DNA of 64,000 bases from Aedes albopictus (Eukaryota; Arthropoda; Insecta; Diptera; Culicidae): contig NC_085137.1 of NCBI RefSeq assembly GCF_035046485.1, forward strand, positions 502,778,536 to 502,842,535, written 5' to 3'. A model generated the notes under the pieces. The model was given only the letters and a program-made list of their open reading frames with translations. It did not search any database and was not told where the DNA came from. The position numbers and the translations under genes are program-made. Of this stretch, positions 49,001 to 58,139 are shown piece after piece (the stretch's first letter is position 1; each line of letters opens with the position of its first letter).

Positions 49001-52000
49001 TAAAATATCTAGGGAAATTATGTATGAAATTTCTAATGAAATGCTTGGAGAATTGCTTTTAAGAAGTGACATCGCAAGAAGATTTATGCTCATCGGAACA
49101 GTAATGTTCCGATTGTATCACGCCCTCTTCGCGTCAATCCTTCATTATTTATTCATTTGCTGTTACATGAGAGCAAGTGTTTCCCCTCTTCTTCATGATG
49201 AATGTTGAAGGCGTGTTCTGCAACGTTAAACATAGGCTGAGTGTACCAGTTATCGCCATAGTGTTTCCCTATTTGGTCATAGTAGTTATTTAAGATAATT
49301 TAAAATTTTGCATCATTTCAAGAGTTTTAACAGCAAGATATATTTCAATCCTTGCTACTAAAACTTTCATAATAGGTCAAAGTTTGAAAACTTTCTAAAT
49401 TTCGACTATGGCCAAATAGAGAACCACTATGGCGATAACTGGTACACTTACCCTACATATTTAATAAGCGTACAGATTTTGTAGAATATATAAAAGCATT
49501 TTTTGAAAGAGGCGTGATAAAATCGGAACAACACTGTAGTAATAAATTTTTGGAGGAATTTCTACAGGCATCTTTGAAGGAATTCCTTCAAAAATTTGAA
49601 AAAAAGGTTTGGTAGAACTCCTAAAATGATCTTTGGAAAAATCTCAAAAGTAATTCTGGGAAGAATCCTTGGAGAAATTTAAAAAAAAAAGATCCTTGAA
49701 GAAATTCTAAAATAATCTTTGGAATCTTTGGATAATTTTCAAGAGATTTTTTGGAAGACATGCTTAAGAAATCCCTAAAAAAAACCAGAAATTCTTGAAG
49801 CGATGCCTGAAGAATTCCCGATGGATTTCCTCTATAAAATCTTAGCCCTAATCATTTAGAGGATGCTTCTAGACATTCTAACAGAATTCCTGAAGAAAGT
49901 GGCAAAACAATGGTATCCTCAAAGGAATCCTAGGAGAAAATTATTTGATTTTTTTTTTAAGATATGAGCTTTTTTTTATTATCGTTCAAATTGGGCCGAA
50001 GGGTCTCAGATTTTCATCAAAATTTTTCCACATGCTGGACTTATGAATATGTGAACAAACAAAAATTAGAAAAATTCAGGGTCGCTATTTTCCCGGAAAA
50101 CTCAAGCAGAAATTCTTTGTTTCTCCTGACACTACTTACTTTGAAAAATCATAACTCAAGAACGAAGCATCGTAGAAACAAAGTTTTTTTTAGAAAATGA
50201 AAGCACATTTTCCCAGAAATAAAAAAAAAAATATGAACTGGTAAAAGTTTCCCGCAAAATTTTCCACAGTTGAGAAAATTTGTAAAGAAAAACAACGCCC
50301 GAACCCGTGAAAAAATTTCAAATAATTTTTTTTGAGAAGGTTATTTCATAAGCTTTAATCGCTGAAATTTTTGGAATGCACTTTTTTTTCTTTCTTGAGT
50401 TATGGTCAATTTTGTGAAAAATAACCATGTACGCATATACGATATGGTCATTTTTCACATAATTGGCCATAACTCAAGAACGAAAAACAAGTGCATTCGA
50501 AAAATTTCTTCAAAAAGCTTATAAAACTACCTTTTTAAAAATATTTTTTTGAAAATTTTCCGCGAGTTCGGGCATAGTTTTTCCGGCTTTTCTTTATGAA
50601 TTTCCTCAACGGTGGAAAATTTTGTGGAAAACTTTTTCCTTTTCATATTTTTTTTTTTGGATTTCGGAGAAAATTAGCTTTCATTTTCTAAAAAAAAACT
50701 TTGTTTCTAAGATACTTCGTTCTTGATGAAACATTTGGACATTTTTCAACAAAATTGGCCATAACTCAAAAACGAATAAAAGTGCATTCCAAACATTTCA
50801 GCGATTAAAGCTTATGGGTGATTCGGAGAAATTTGTGGAGGAATCATTAATAAATTCTGGCGAAATTATTGACTAAGATGCTTGATGGAAAAGTTTAAAA
50901 ACTATTTTTCAAAAGGTTTCTCGAAATAATTTTGAAGAAGTCTTATCAAAAATCTCAATATAAATTATAAGAAGAGTTTCTAGAGGAATGTTAGCAAAAC
51001 TTTCTGAATGAATCCTCGAAGAAACTCTTAGAGCAAATGGGTATTAAAGAAATCTTTGAAAGAATTTCAGAAGGATTTTTAGAAACAATTTCTATAGATT
51101 TTCTTAGTGGAACTTCTGTAGAAATCCTAGTATAAATTCTTGAATTATTATGCAATGAATACTTTGGAAATTTCCTGGAAGAATTCTAGCATGCATTTAT
51201 TAGTAAAACCTTAGAGAAAGTCCTTGAAGACATTTTTTCTAAAAAATCGTTGCAGTAATTCTTGAAGGAATCCTTGGTGGCATTTCTAAAGAAGTCCTTG
51301 GAAAAAATCTTAATAAATTTTGAAAAGAATACCAAGATGAGTGATGAATGCTGAAGGAAATGTCAAGATAAATCCTTGGAAAAATACCTGAAAGAGCTAT
51401 GTGAGGGAATAATTGAAAAAAAATATTTGGAGAAATGCTTGACTTTTGTAAAAATCATTAATAGAATGTTTGGAGGATCTACTGAATGAAACCACGGAGA
51501 AATGTTTGAAGAAATTAGAAGGACTACTCTTCCTTTGGCGGAATTCTGACGTAATTTATTGGAAGTATATCTGGTTTCGAAGGAATCATTAGAGATTTTT
51601 TGTAGTAATTCTTTCTGGAATTTCCTAAAAATTCTTTGACTGATCTTCTAGATGTATCCTCATAGATATTATTTATATAATTCTTGGTAGACTTCTTGAA
51701 CAAATAATTCGAGAAATACTTGATGAAGCCTTTGCAACGGCCAAAATGTTTGGGATAGGCAAAAAAGTTCAACAAGCTCTAGCTTTTCTGGGAATAGATC
51801 AAAATTTATGGAATTTTGACTGTTTGTCAACCTATTATATGTGCATCATTGATACAAGTTTGGGCTAGATTGGTTGATTTTTGTGAAGCTAGAACCGTTT
51901 TCGTAAAACACTATTTAAGGCAACTAATTTTTGAACTGTCAATCCTCTGAAACTAATGAATCGAATTTAATGAAATTTTAAGCAATCATCCAGGTAACAA

Positions 52001-53723
52001 GTAGGCATGTAAACAAGCTGTATTTCAGCATTATATCTACAATCTATCTGCTTACTGCTCTAACAATGCCTCTTTTTCAATAAAAGAGTGATGAAAGAAG
52101 AAAAGAGAGAAAATGTAGCGGGAGAAGAGTGTGAAATTGTGATCATATATTTGCTCCCTTTTTAGAGAGCCAAAAAAGCATTCAATCAGCCATATATTAG
52201 GCCAAAACCTGCATTTAAGCAGCACATCAGGCGCATTTACGGTTGATTTTCATTGGTGACTTGTTGTAAGACAAATTTTAAACAGTACTACAACCAACTT
52301 TTCTAATGAACGTTTTCCTTACTTCTCCCATTTAGGCAAAACATGACCCTGTACTGCGACATTTGTGGCGAACGGTCGCAATGTTTCGAAGATTACTCGG
52401 CGCTGCAGAAACACTTCAAGGACAAGCATGAAACTCGCGGCTACGTCATGTGCTGCGAGAAGAAGTTCATCCGTAAGGACCGGCTACTGGACCACATTCG
52501 GCTCCATCTGGATCCGGACGCGTTCAAGTGCGCCGAATGTGATCACCGTAGCAAGAGCGCAGTGCTGCTGGATATCCACCGGCGGCAGCACAATGCCAAC
52601 GGCCATCGGTACGTTTGCCACGTGTGCGACAAAACGTTCGTGACCAAGGGGCAGCTGTACAACCACATGCCGAAGCACGGTATCAAACGGTACGCCTGTG
52701 ATGTGTGCGGGAAAGGGTAAGTCTTGAAAAGTCAATCTAACAAGAATTCTAATTTACTGAGTATATGTAAAAATCCCAGGTTTGGCCACAAATTCAGTAT
52801 GACGAAGCATCGCATAATGCACGACGTACCGGACAAATTTATCTGTGATATTTGCGCCAAGCCGCTGGCCACGGAAGACAGCTTGAAGGCGCACATCCGC
52901 GCTCACAGTGACAAATCGTACAACAAAGTGCAGTGTAACTTCTGCGCCAAGTGGTTCAAAAATGAGGAAACCCTGCGATCGCACCAAAACGCACGGCACA
53001 AGGACCAGCGGGAACATCGATGCGAACAGTGCGACAAGCTTTATCCCACCGGAAGTGCCCTGCTGGAGCACGTCCGGATGGTGCACCGAAAGGAACCAAA
53101 CTTTGGCTGTGAGCATTGCGATAAGAAGTTCTACAAACGGGCGATGTTGAAGGTAGGTTGAGCAACATTCCCTGAATGCCCGACATCCGCATGAACCTGC
53201 GCAGGCGCAGCGGTTCATGCGATCCATCGTGAGCATACGAATTGTGTCATCACTGTCTCCCGTTTCCTCACATTATCGACCAGCATTTTGACGTACCAGA
53301 CGTCATTCTCGCTTCAAAATAGAAGATTACCAAAACACATACACACAGATTCAGAAGATGTCTGCTGTTTCCAAGCAGTTATCTCATTGGTTCCTTGTGC
53401 AAGTGTAGCTGATCTGACGATGCTGACGTAGCAACTACGGACGGCCAATCAAGCTCAAGCTCAAGAGTTAACTCACCCCTATTGTTTTCCTCTTCTCGCA
53501 GGAACACGTCAAAAGATCGCACAGTGGGCCCACTCCGAAGGCTCTATTCCAGTGTGAGTTTTGCGACAAGGAGTACCTGCACAGCAACAACTATTTCTTC
53601 CACCGGAAGAAGGCTCACCCGGCGGAGTATGCCCAGCTGCGGCACGATCGAGAGCAGCAGCGGGATGGATTGGTGCAGGTCCAGGATGGGGCGGGAAGTA
53701 CGCCGACGACATCCGGTCAATAG
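45918..53723 (+). CDS. ZAD-C2H2 zinc-finger protein, five coding exons, 474 aa
   Basis: Predicted nuclear DNA-binding protein of the insect ZAD zinc-finger family, whose members are usually transcription factors; the target is unknown. Joined exons are 45918..46037, 46097..46425, 52336..52716, 52780..53152 and 53502..53723; all introns are GT..AG and phases agree, giving 1425 nt with stop. Residues 9 to about 75 form the ZAD: zinc ligands C10/C13 (CRLC) and C52/C55 (CLTC) with the FDEF signature after the second pair. Residues 110 to 148 are Pro/Glu then Lys-rich (KPKKKKTPKNK), a likely nuclear signal. Residues 156 to 440 hold about ten C2H2 fingers; finger 2 has adjacent Cys residues (MCCEKKF) instead of CxxC, a degenerate form I recall from this family. 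Introns 3 and 4 interrupt fingers 5 and 9. Intron 2 is 5.9 kb of repeats. Start chosen because it leads directly into the ZAD frame. Orthology cannot be assigned by eye. Confidence 0.9.
46097..46425 (+). CDS. ZAD zinc-finger gene, coding exon 2 (second half of ZAD and linker)
   Basis: Acceptor ttccttccag, donor gtgagt. It starts in phase 0 and leaves two bases (AG) that join G of exon 3 to make Arg. It encodes the second ZAD zinc pair CLTC with FDEF, then a Pro/Glu-rich and Lys-rich linker (KPKKKK). Intron 1 is only 59 bp. Confidence 0.88.
46576..46860. repeat. Degenerate GGGAGCTG..GGGTCC hairpin units in intron 2
   Basis: Three to four loosely repeated units with AAGCTCGCCTT, GGGAGCT, AGCGA and GGGTCC. 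Two contain a small hairpin with a 3-base NCG loop: CAGAT-ACG-ATCTG at 46611..46623 and ATGGAT-TCG-ATCCAT at 46701..46715. Confidence 0.55.
47080..49200. repeat. Degenerate array in ZAD intron 2
   Basis: C-rich orientation up to about 47340 and G-rich from about 47400, continuing past 47800 to 49070. Small ORFs are translations of the repeat. Confidence 0.7.
49235..49453. mobile_element. TA-flanked element, family E, short copy (219 bp)
   Basis: Ends GGCTGAGTGTACCAGTTATC and the inverse of GGGTAAGTGTACCAGTTATC, next to TA on both sides (49233-49234, 49454-49455). Lies in intron 2 of the ZAD gene. Confidence 0.75.
49540..49950. repeat. Degenerate array, G-rich orientation
   Basis: Imperfect units as elsewhere; intron 2 of the ZAD gene. 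Confidence 0.7.
49979..50819. mobile_element. Family C repeat, copy 2 (reverse of copy 1)
   Basis: Matches 4914..7110 in reverse: GGGTCTCAGATTTTCATCAA at 50001 against ATGAAAATCTGAGACCC near 7070, and CATAACTCAAGAACGAAGCA at 50149. It lacks the element and the SINE present in copy 1. Confidence 0.65.
50820..51730. repeat. Degenerate array, G-rich orientation
   Basis: Imperfect units between family C copy 2 and the family B fragment; intron 2. Confidence 0.7.
51742..51994. mobile_element. Family B fragment, left part
   Basis: Begins GGCCAAAATGTTTGGGATAG, matching family B from just inside its end, and stops after about 250 bases at a point matching 1570 of copy 1. The terminal CAGGGGAT is missing. 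Confidence 0.75.
52336..52716 (+). CDS. ZAD zinc-finger gene, coding exon 3 (fingers 1 to 5, first part)
   Basis: Acceptor cccatttag, donor gtaagt. Encodes C2H2 fingers beginning YCDIC, a degenerate finger MCCEKKF, then FKCAEC, YVCHVC and the first half of YACDVC. It contains an internal ATG at 52343 that could be misread as a gene start; splicing from exon 2 in phase argues against that. Confidence 0.88.
52780..53152 (+). CDS. ZAD zinc-finger gene, coding exon 4 (fingers 5 to 9)
   Basis: Intron 3 is 63 bp and its acceptor is atcccag. The exon completes finger 5 (FGHKFSMTKH..) and adds fingers starting FICDIC, VQCNFC, HRCEQC and the Cys half of FGCEHC. It ends phase 0 after AAG at a gtaggt donor. 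Confidence 0.88.
53345..53470 (+). repeat. Retroelement 3' end in ZAD intron 4
   Basis: CTCATTGGTTCCTTGTGCAA and GTAGCAACTAC, then a CAAGCTCAAGCTCAAG tail; related to the 3' end of the element at 37510..38278 in forward orientation. Diverged family member. Confidence 0.55.
53502..53723 (+). CDS. ZAD zinc-finger gene, last coding exon
   Basis: Acceptor cttctcgcag. It completes the His half of finger 9 (EHVKRSH), encodes finger 10 (FQCEFC..HRKKAH) and a Gln/Asp/Thr-rich tail ending SGQ-stop. Codon use is GC-rich like the other exons and unlike the AT-rich surroundings. Confidence 0.87.
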   Translation, partial: EHVKRSHSGPTPKALFQCEFCDKEYLHSNNYFFHRKKAHPAEYAQLRHDREQQRDGLVQVQDGAGSTPTTSGQ

Positions 53724-53867
53724 ACAATCGTTATTTTTTATTCTTTTACTAAACTTGAGTTCGTAAAAATTTACGTGAAATGGGTAGTTTGTTTTTGACA
53801 GGTAAAACTACCGTCAAGAACACTGAATCATGTTTAAGTTTCCAATCGTTATAAAAAACTGAATTTC

Positions 53868-53873
53868 AATAAA
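53868..53873 (+). terminator. Poly(A) signal AATAAA of the ZAD gene
   Basis: AATAAA lies 145 bases after the stop codon and is the first such hexamer in the 3' region. It sits at the edge of a family B transposon fragment: intact copies read TAAAACA at the aligned position, so the hexamer seems to be partly transposon-derived. Confidence 0.6.
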
Positions 53874-54266
53874 ACATGATACTTTTATTAAGACAACTAT
53901 TTTTTGAACTGTCATATTCCGAAACCAGTGAATCGAATCGGACGAAACTTTTAACGCTTATCAACAATATAATAATGTTTCATAAGTCTTAAAAAAATAC
54001 ATAGGTGCTTTTTGAACATTGGTAAAAGTTCTGATGGATTTTCACTTTTTTTACATAAATGTTATTTTTAGTTTTGATATTGAAAGATTTTATACTTTTG
54101 TTCTCATGATATCTTAAATAAGATATATTTGAGCCTATTTGGATAAAATGAACAACACTTTTACTATTTTTCGTGTGGTGTTGTAAATTTGACTTATTTT
54201 CCTCTATTTAATATATTAGGGAAAACATCAAACCGGTATAACTTTATTCGTTGTGAGAAAATATTA

Positions 54267-55063
54267 GGGTGGGGCGGGACAAGATGGGTCACCTAAGGAT
54301 GGATCACCATAACTTTGTAAATACAAATCGTATTGGTTTGTATTCGTCCGCTACTCTTTAATACACTAGTTAGCTATGCTAAAAGTCGATAAAAAGTTCA
54401 TCCAATAAATACAAAATATGATGTTAAACAAGCAGTTTGAAAAAGTGATCGATTTTGCGTCGTGAAAAAAGTGCGGGGCAAGATGGGTCACCTTTTAAAT
54501 AATTCACATTTTTCTCAACGAAAAACGTCAAAATATAAGATTTGTTCCGCATTCACATATGCTCCATGTCCATACTGAGTAAACAAGAGCTACTAGTAAA
54601 CATTTTATAAATCTATTTGGAATATAAAAAAAACTTTACGATTTGAGTGGTCCTAAGGCGACTTGAAAATCAATGTTTTCACTAAAAAATTATCATAATT
54701 TTATGTTATAATTTTGAGCGTTCATTCCGCTTGATTGAAGTCATTTATGAGATAGTCTTGTAATAAAAAATAAATAACTTTTGAATGCTCCAAAAATACG
54801 TTCAAAATTGAAGGTGACCCATCTTGCCCCGCGGCCGTTTATATGGAGATTATATGGAATGTATCGCATAAGAAAAATGGCTAAAAACCATTTTATTTTT
54901 TATTTCCAATGAGAGTGAATAATGTTTCAATCAATGCCCCAAACTTTTGTATATTCACGCTGGTCATCTAACAAAATTATTAACATAATCAAAACATGAG
55001 TAATGCGCCCGAAAATGGCACTGACCCATCTTGCCCCGCGACCCATCTTGCCCCGCCCCACCC
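54267..55063. mobile_element. TA-flanked element with GGGTGGGGCGGGACAAGATG ends (797 bp)
   Basis: Terminal inverted GGGTGGGGCGGG and CCCGCCCCACCC-type ends next to TA (54265-54266, 55064-55065). CAAGATGGGTCACC is repeated at least three times inside in both orientations. Inserted into family B. Confidence 0.8.
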
Positions 55064-55396
55064 TATATTTTATAACATGTTATTAAATGCTCAAAACAAG
55101 TTGACAAACAGCCAAAATTTGAGATTTTTTATGCACTTCATGAAAAGTTAGAGCTTGTTAAACCTTTTTGTGAGAGAAAAAAAGTTGCCTATCCCAAATA
55201 TTTTGGCCACGTTCATAACTCTGTTTAGTATAAGTCCCTTTCATTCAATAATGAAGTAAGAGTTATCGGGCCAGGCGCTCTCAGAGAACCAAACAACTCA
55301 CGAGTATTTATGAACAGCTAGTTGAAATTCTTTGTGAAGAAAGTAGATGCAATGATTATATGATTTGATTAAGGATGAGTCGAAAGTTGGGCGACG

Positions 55397-55613
55397 TAGG
55401 GTGGGACGGGGCAAGAAGGGTCACCTAAGGATGGATCACCATAACTTTGTAAATAAAAATCGTATTGGTTTGTATTCGTCCGCTACTCTTCGATACACTA
55501 GTTAGCTATGCTAAAAGTCGATAAAAAGTTCATTATATACAAAATATGATGTTAAACAAGCAGTTTTAAAAAAGGGTCGATTTTGCGCCGTGAAAAAAGT
55601 GCGGGGCAAGATG
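55397..55613. mobile_element. Truncated second copy of the GGGTGGGGC element
   Basis: Same left 217 bases as 54267..54488, from GTAGGGTGGGACGGGGCAAG to GTGCGGGGCAAGATGG, then it stops. A different repeat start (ATTTCGGGCGAAATTGATCA) follows. Confidence 0.75.
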
Positions 55614-55831
55614 GCACACAAGTACCGTGATTTCGGGCGAAATTGATCAGTGTGGTGAAATTGATCGACGTGAGATAAATTTTTATTTGCCAAAAATAAT
55701 GCTTTAAACTTAAAATAAAATGAGAAAAATGACCATCATCTGACTCAAGGGCTATTGAATGATGAATTAACAAATTGTATAGCTAAATAATTAAATATTT
55801 CTGCGTTAAATTTAACATTTTTCCAAACAAT

Positions 55832-55963
55832 AGTCCTGTTCAACAACGCAGGTTGAACTTGCTCGAAGTTGCTGCATCCTACTCTTACCCGTTTGTTGAC
55901 TAATGGGTAAGAGCAAGATTCAGCAACTTCGAGCAAGTTCAACCTGCGTCGTTGAACAGGACT
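55832..55963. mobile_element. 132-bp MITE, copy 2
   Basis: Same length and ends as 10261..10392, flanked by AAT on both sides (55829-55831 and 55964-55966). The two copies differ at several positions but keep the hairpin. Confidence 0.85.
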
Positions 55964-56219
55964 AATGTGTTTACCGATTGTGAAAGACACCTTCAAAATT
56001 TCGTTGCCATAGTAGTATCGCACATGTAATAAACATTCGAATCAATTTCTAGCTCTAAAGTAATCGCTGATTCCGATTTTGTTATCAAAATGTGGATTAT
56101 CATTAACATTTATGCAGAAAAGTGAATTTTTCGGAAATGATCACATATTTTCCAATTATTCCAATTAGGACATGACCATTAGAGAAAATTTTTGAAAATA
56201 TGGACAGGCCTATTTTCCA

Positions 56220-56793
56220 TGTACTGCTTTGTATATTTGTTGATTAGTTCTTTCATGAATTCCTCCACGAATTTTCCTGGTGAATTTTCCAGGGGAGTTT
56301 CTCAAGAAATTTCTTAAAAGATTCTATTTTTGGAGTAGTCGAGTAGTCCACGGATTTCTTCAGGAATTTCTCCAGGTATTCCTCCAAGAATTATTTAATT
56401 TTTTTTAAGAAATTCCTACAAAGATTGCTTCTGCAATAAGTGCATGTATTGTTTCAGAAATTTCTTAAGGAATTCTTTCAAAAATTCTATTAAAATTTCC
56501 TCCAAGCATTGTTTCTGGAATCTCTCCAAGAATTCCTCTAGAAATTTCTCGACTAATTCTTGTTGGAATTCCTCAAGGGGTTTCTCAAGGAATTTCTCCA
56601 GGTATTCCTCCAGAGATTCATTTAAAAATACCGTTCTGGCAGACATTTCTTTACAGTTTCTTGCAAGGTTACACCTAGAAATGCTAGCAGGAATTCCTCC
56701 AGAGATTTCTGCAGGAGTTCCTTCCCAGTTTCTTTCACAGATTCTTGCAGGAGTTTCTCAATGGATGCCTTCAGATTTTTGTAGAGGACTTCT
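56220..56793. repeat. Degenerate array, C-rich orientation
   Basis: Imperfect units read on either strand as Leu/Phe/Glu-rich ORFs. Borders the left arm of the Penelope-like element. Confidence 0.75.
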
Positions 56794-56946
56794 TTCAGTA
56801 GTTCTTGTTGGAATTCCTACAGAGATTATTCGAGGTCAGTCACAATACGCGCGACGTTGGACGAGACATAACACTTATAGTTCCTACAATCGTCAAGATA
56901 TTAAAATTTACCTTTCGTCAACCGGTTTCAGGCGCGATGTTGCCCA

Positions 56947-57345
56947 TCAGCAGGACAATGTCCGACTGATTGCCTTCAGTTTTCGTACGATGTTCGTACA
57001 CGTCCGAAGAGAAGAGGTGCTACTGGGTGTCGTGTCTACCATACTAAAAAGACACGACGCAATGGGCGGGTCGTCTTCATTCATCAACGGCCTTAGTGTG
57101 TTGCTGATTAACATTGACTCCCAAGCATTTAAGTGCAACGTTTCCCTTACGCACTCGAGGAGTTTGGCATTATTCCAATCAATTTCATGTTGGGAGTCTA
57201 CTGTATGCGCTACCACGCTGGACTCGGTTGCTTTGAAAGACTGGACAGCATTTTTGTGCTCTTTTAAATGAACCTTTACTTTCCGGCGAGTTTGGCCAAT
57301 GTAAACTGCCGGGGAGTCCTTACATGGTATCTCGTATATTCCGGA
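56947..57345 (-). pseudogene. GIY-YIG endonuclease domain of the Penelope-like element (fragment)
   Basis: In the next frame the - strand continues SGIYEIPCKDSPAVYIGQTR, then LKEHKNAVQSF and SSVVAHTVDSQHEIDWNNAK. GIY and YIG, the Arg after YIG and the Glu of LKEH are all present, so the nuclease motifs are intact though the frame is broken near 57345. It runs on into the left arm to a stop at 56947. Confidence 0.8.
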
Positions 57346-57805
57346 TTGTTCATCCGGCGGTACTTAAGGTTGCATAACAGGTCACGTAAGGTCTTGTCGC
57401 TTTTATGTACAACGTGTAGATTTTGTCGGCGAAGGGCTGTTTTTATTTGATTGGTTATCCTGGTGTAAAACTGTAAGCTGATTCTTCTGATTTCTTCTGG
57501 GTTCTGTTGAAGGGTGGTAATATTCCTGCGGTGGTTTTTCCGTTTGTGCTTCTTCAAAATTTTGTTCACAAAAGGCCTGTCGTATCCGTTAACCTCAGCT
57601 GCTGTATAAACACGACTTTTTTCTTCTTCAAACTCGTCGCGCTCCATGGGTATATTGTACAGCCGATGTGCCATGGAGTGAAAAGCAGCTTGCTTCTGAG
57701 CGCCAAAGTGATTGGAGTCAGATGTAATATACCTACCCGTTGGTGTGGGTTCGCGGTATATACCGAACTTCAACGTGTCGTCTTCCTTTCTGGTGATCAA
57801 TAACA
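57346..57805 (-). pseudogene. Penelope-like reverse transcriptase C-terminal part (fragment)
   Basis: Reads LLLITRKEDDTLKFGIYR, SNHFGAQKQAAFHSMAHR and later KSDKTLRDLLCNLKYRR, a pattern I recognise as the region between the reverse transcriptase and the GIY-YIG nuclease of Penelope-like elements. The upstream Met and first residues at 57830 come from the inverted arm, not the element's own frame. A frameshift near 57345 separates it from the nuclease part. Confidence 0.75.
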
Positions 57806-58139
57806 AACATCGTACGAAAACTGAAGGCAATCAGTCGGACATTGTCCTGATGATGGGCGACATCGCGCCTGAAACCGGTTGACGAAAGGTAAATTTTAAT
57901 ATCTTGACGATTGTAGGAACTATAAGTGTTATGTCTCGTCCAACGTCGCGCGTATTGTGACTGACCTCGAATAATCTCTGTAGGAATTCCAACAAGAACT
58001 ACTGAAGCATTCACGAAGCCTCTCAAAATCAAATAAATTCTGAAAATATCGATCCAGTTCATCTAATTTAGGCATATTCACGTGAAAGCTAGTGCATTGA
58101 GCTGAAAAAAGTTGATTTTTTTCAATATTGAAGAGCTTT

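Larger units (their letters stand above)
53866..55207. mobile_element. Family B fragment, central and right part, with nested element
   Basis: Starts in the left arm (matching about 1478 of copy 1), runs through the centre and right arm to TTTTGGCC at 55207, again missing the terminal CCCCTG. Interrupted by 54267..55063. It overlaps the poly(A) signal of the ZAD gene. Confidence 0.75.
56794..58006 (-). mobile_element. Truncated Penelope-like element with inverted 201-bp arms
   Basis: Exact or near-exact inverted arms at 56794..56994 and 57806..58006 enclose about 810 bases coding on the - strand for the C-terminal part of a Penelope-like retroelement. Penelope-like elements often have terminal repeats in inverted order. 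The outer 35 or so bases of each arm look like the neighbouring GGAATTYCT array. The 5' and catalytic reverse transcriptase parts are missing. Confidence 0.8.

Noticed and set aside
52343..52720. Separate single-exon zinc-finger gene starting at 52343
   Set aside because: Exon 3 joins exon 2 in phase through good splice sites and the ZAD is upstream, so the internal Met is not the start.
56444..57271. 275-codon ORF on the + strand, the longest in the window
   Set aside because: The first part translates the degenerate array, the second the antisense of the Penelope-like element. No family features of its own.
57733..58062. 109-codon - strand ORF over the right arm
   Set aside because: It repeats the same translation as the left arm on + because the arms are inverted copies; joins arm sequence to array.
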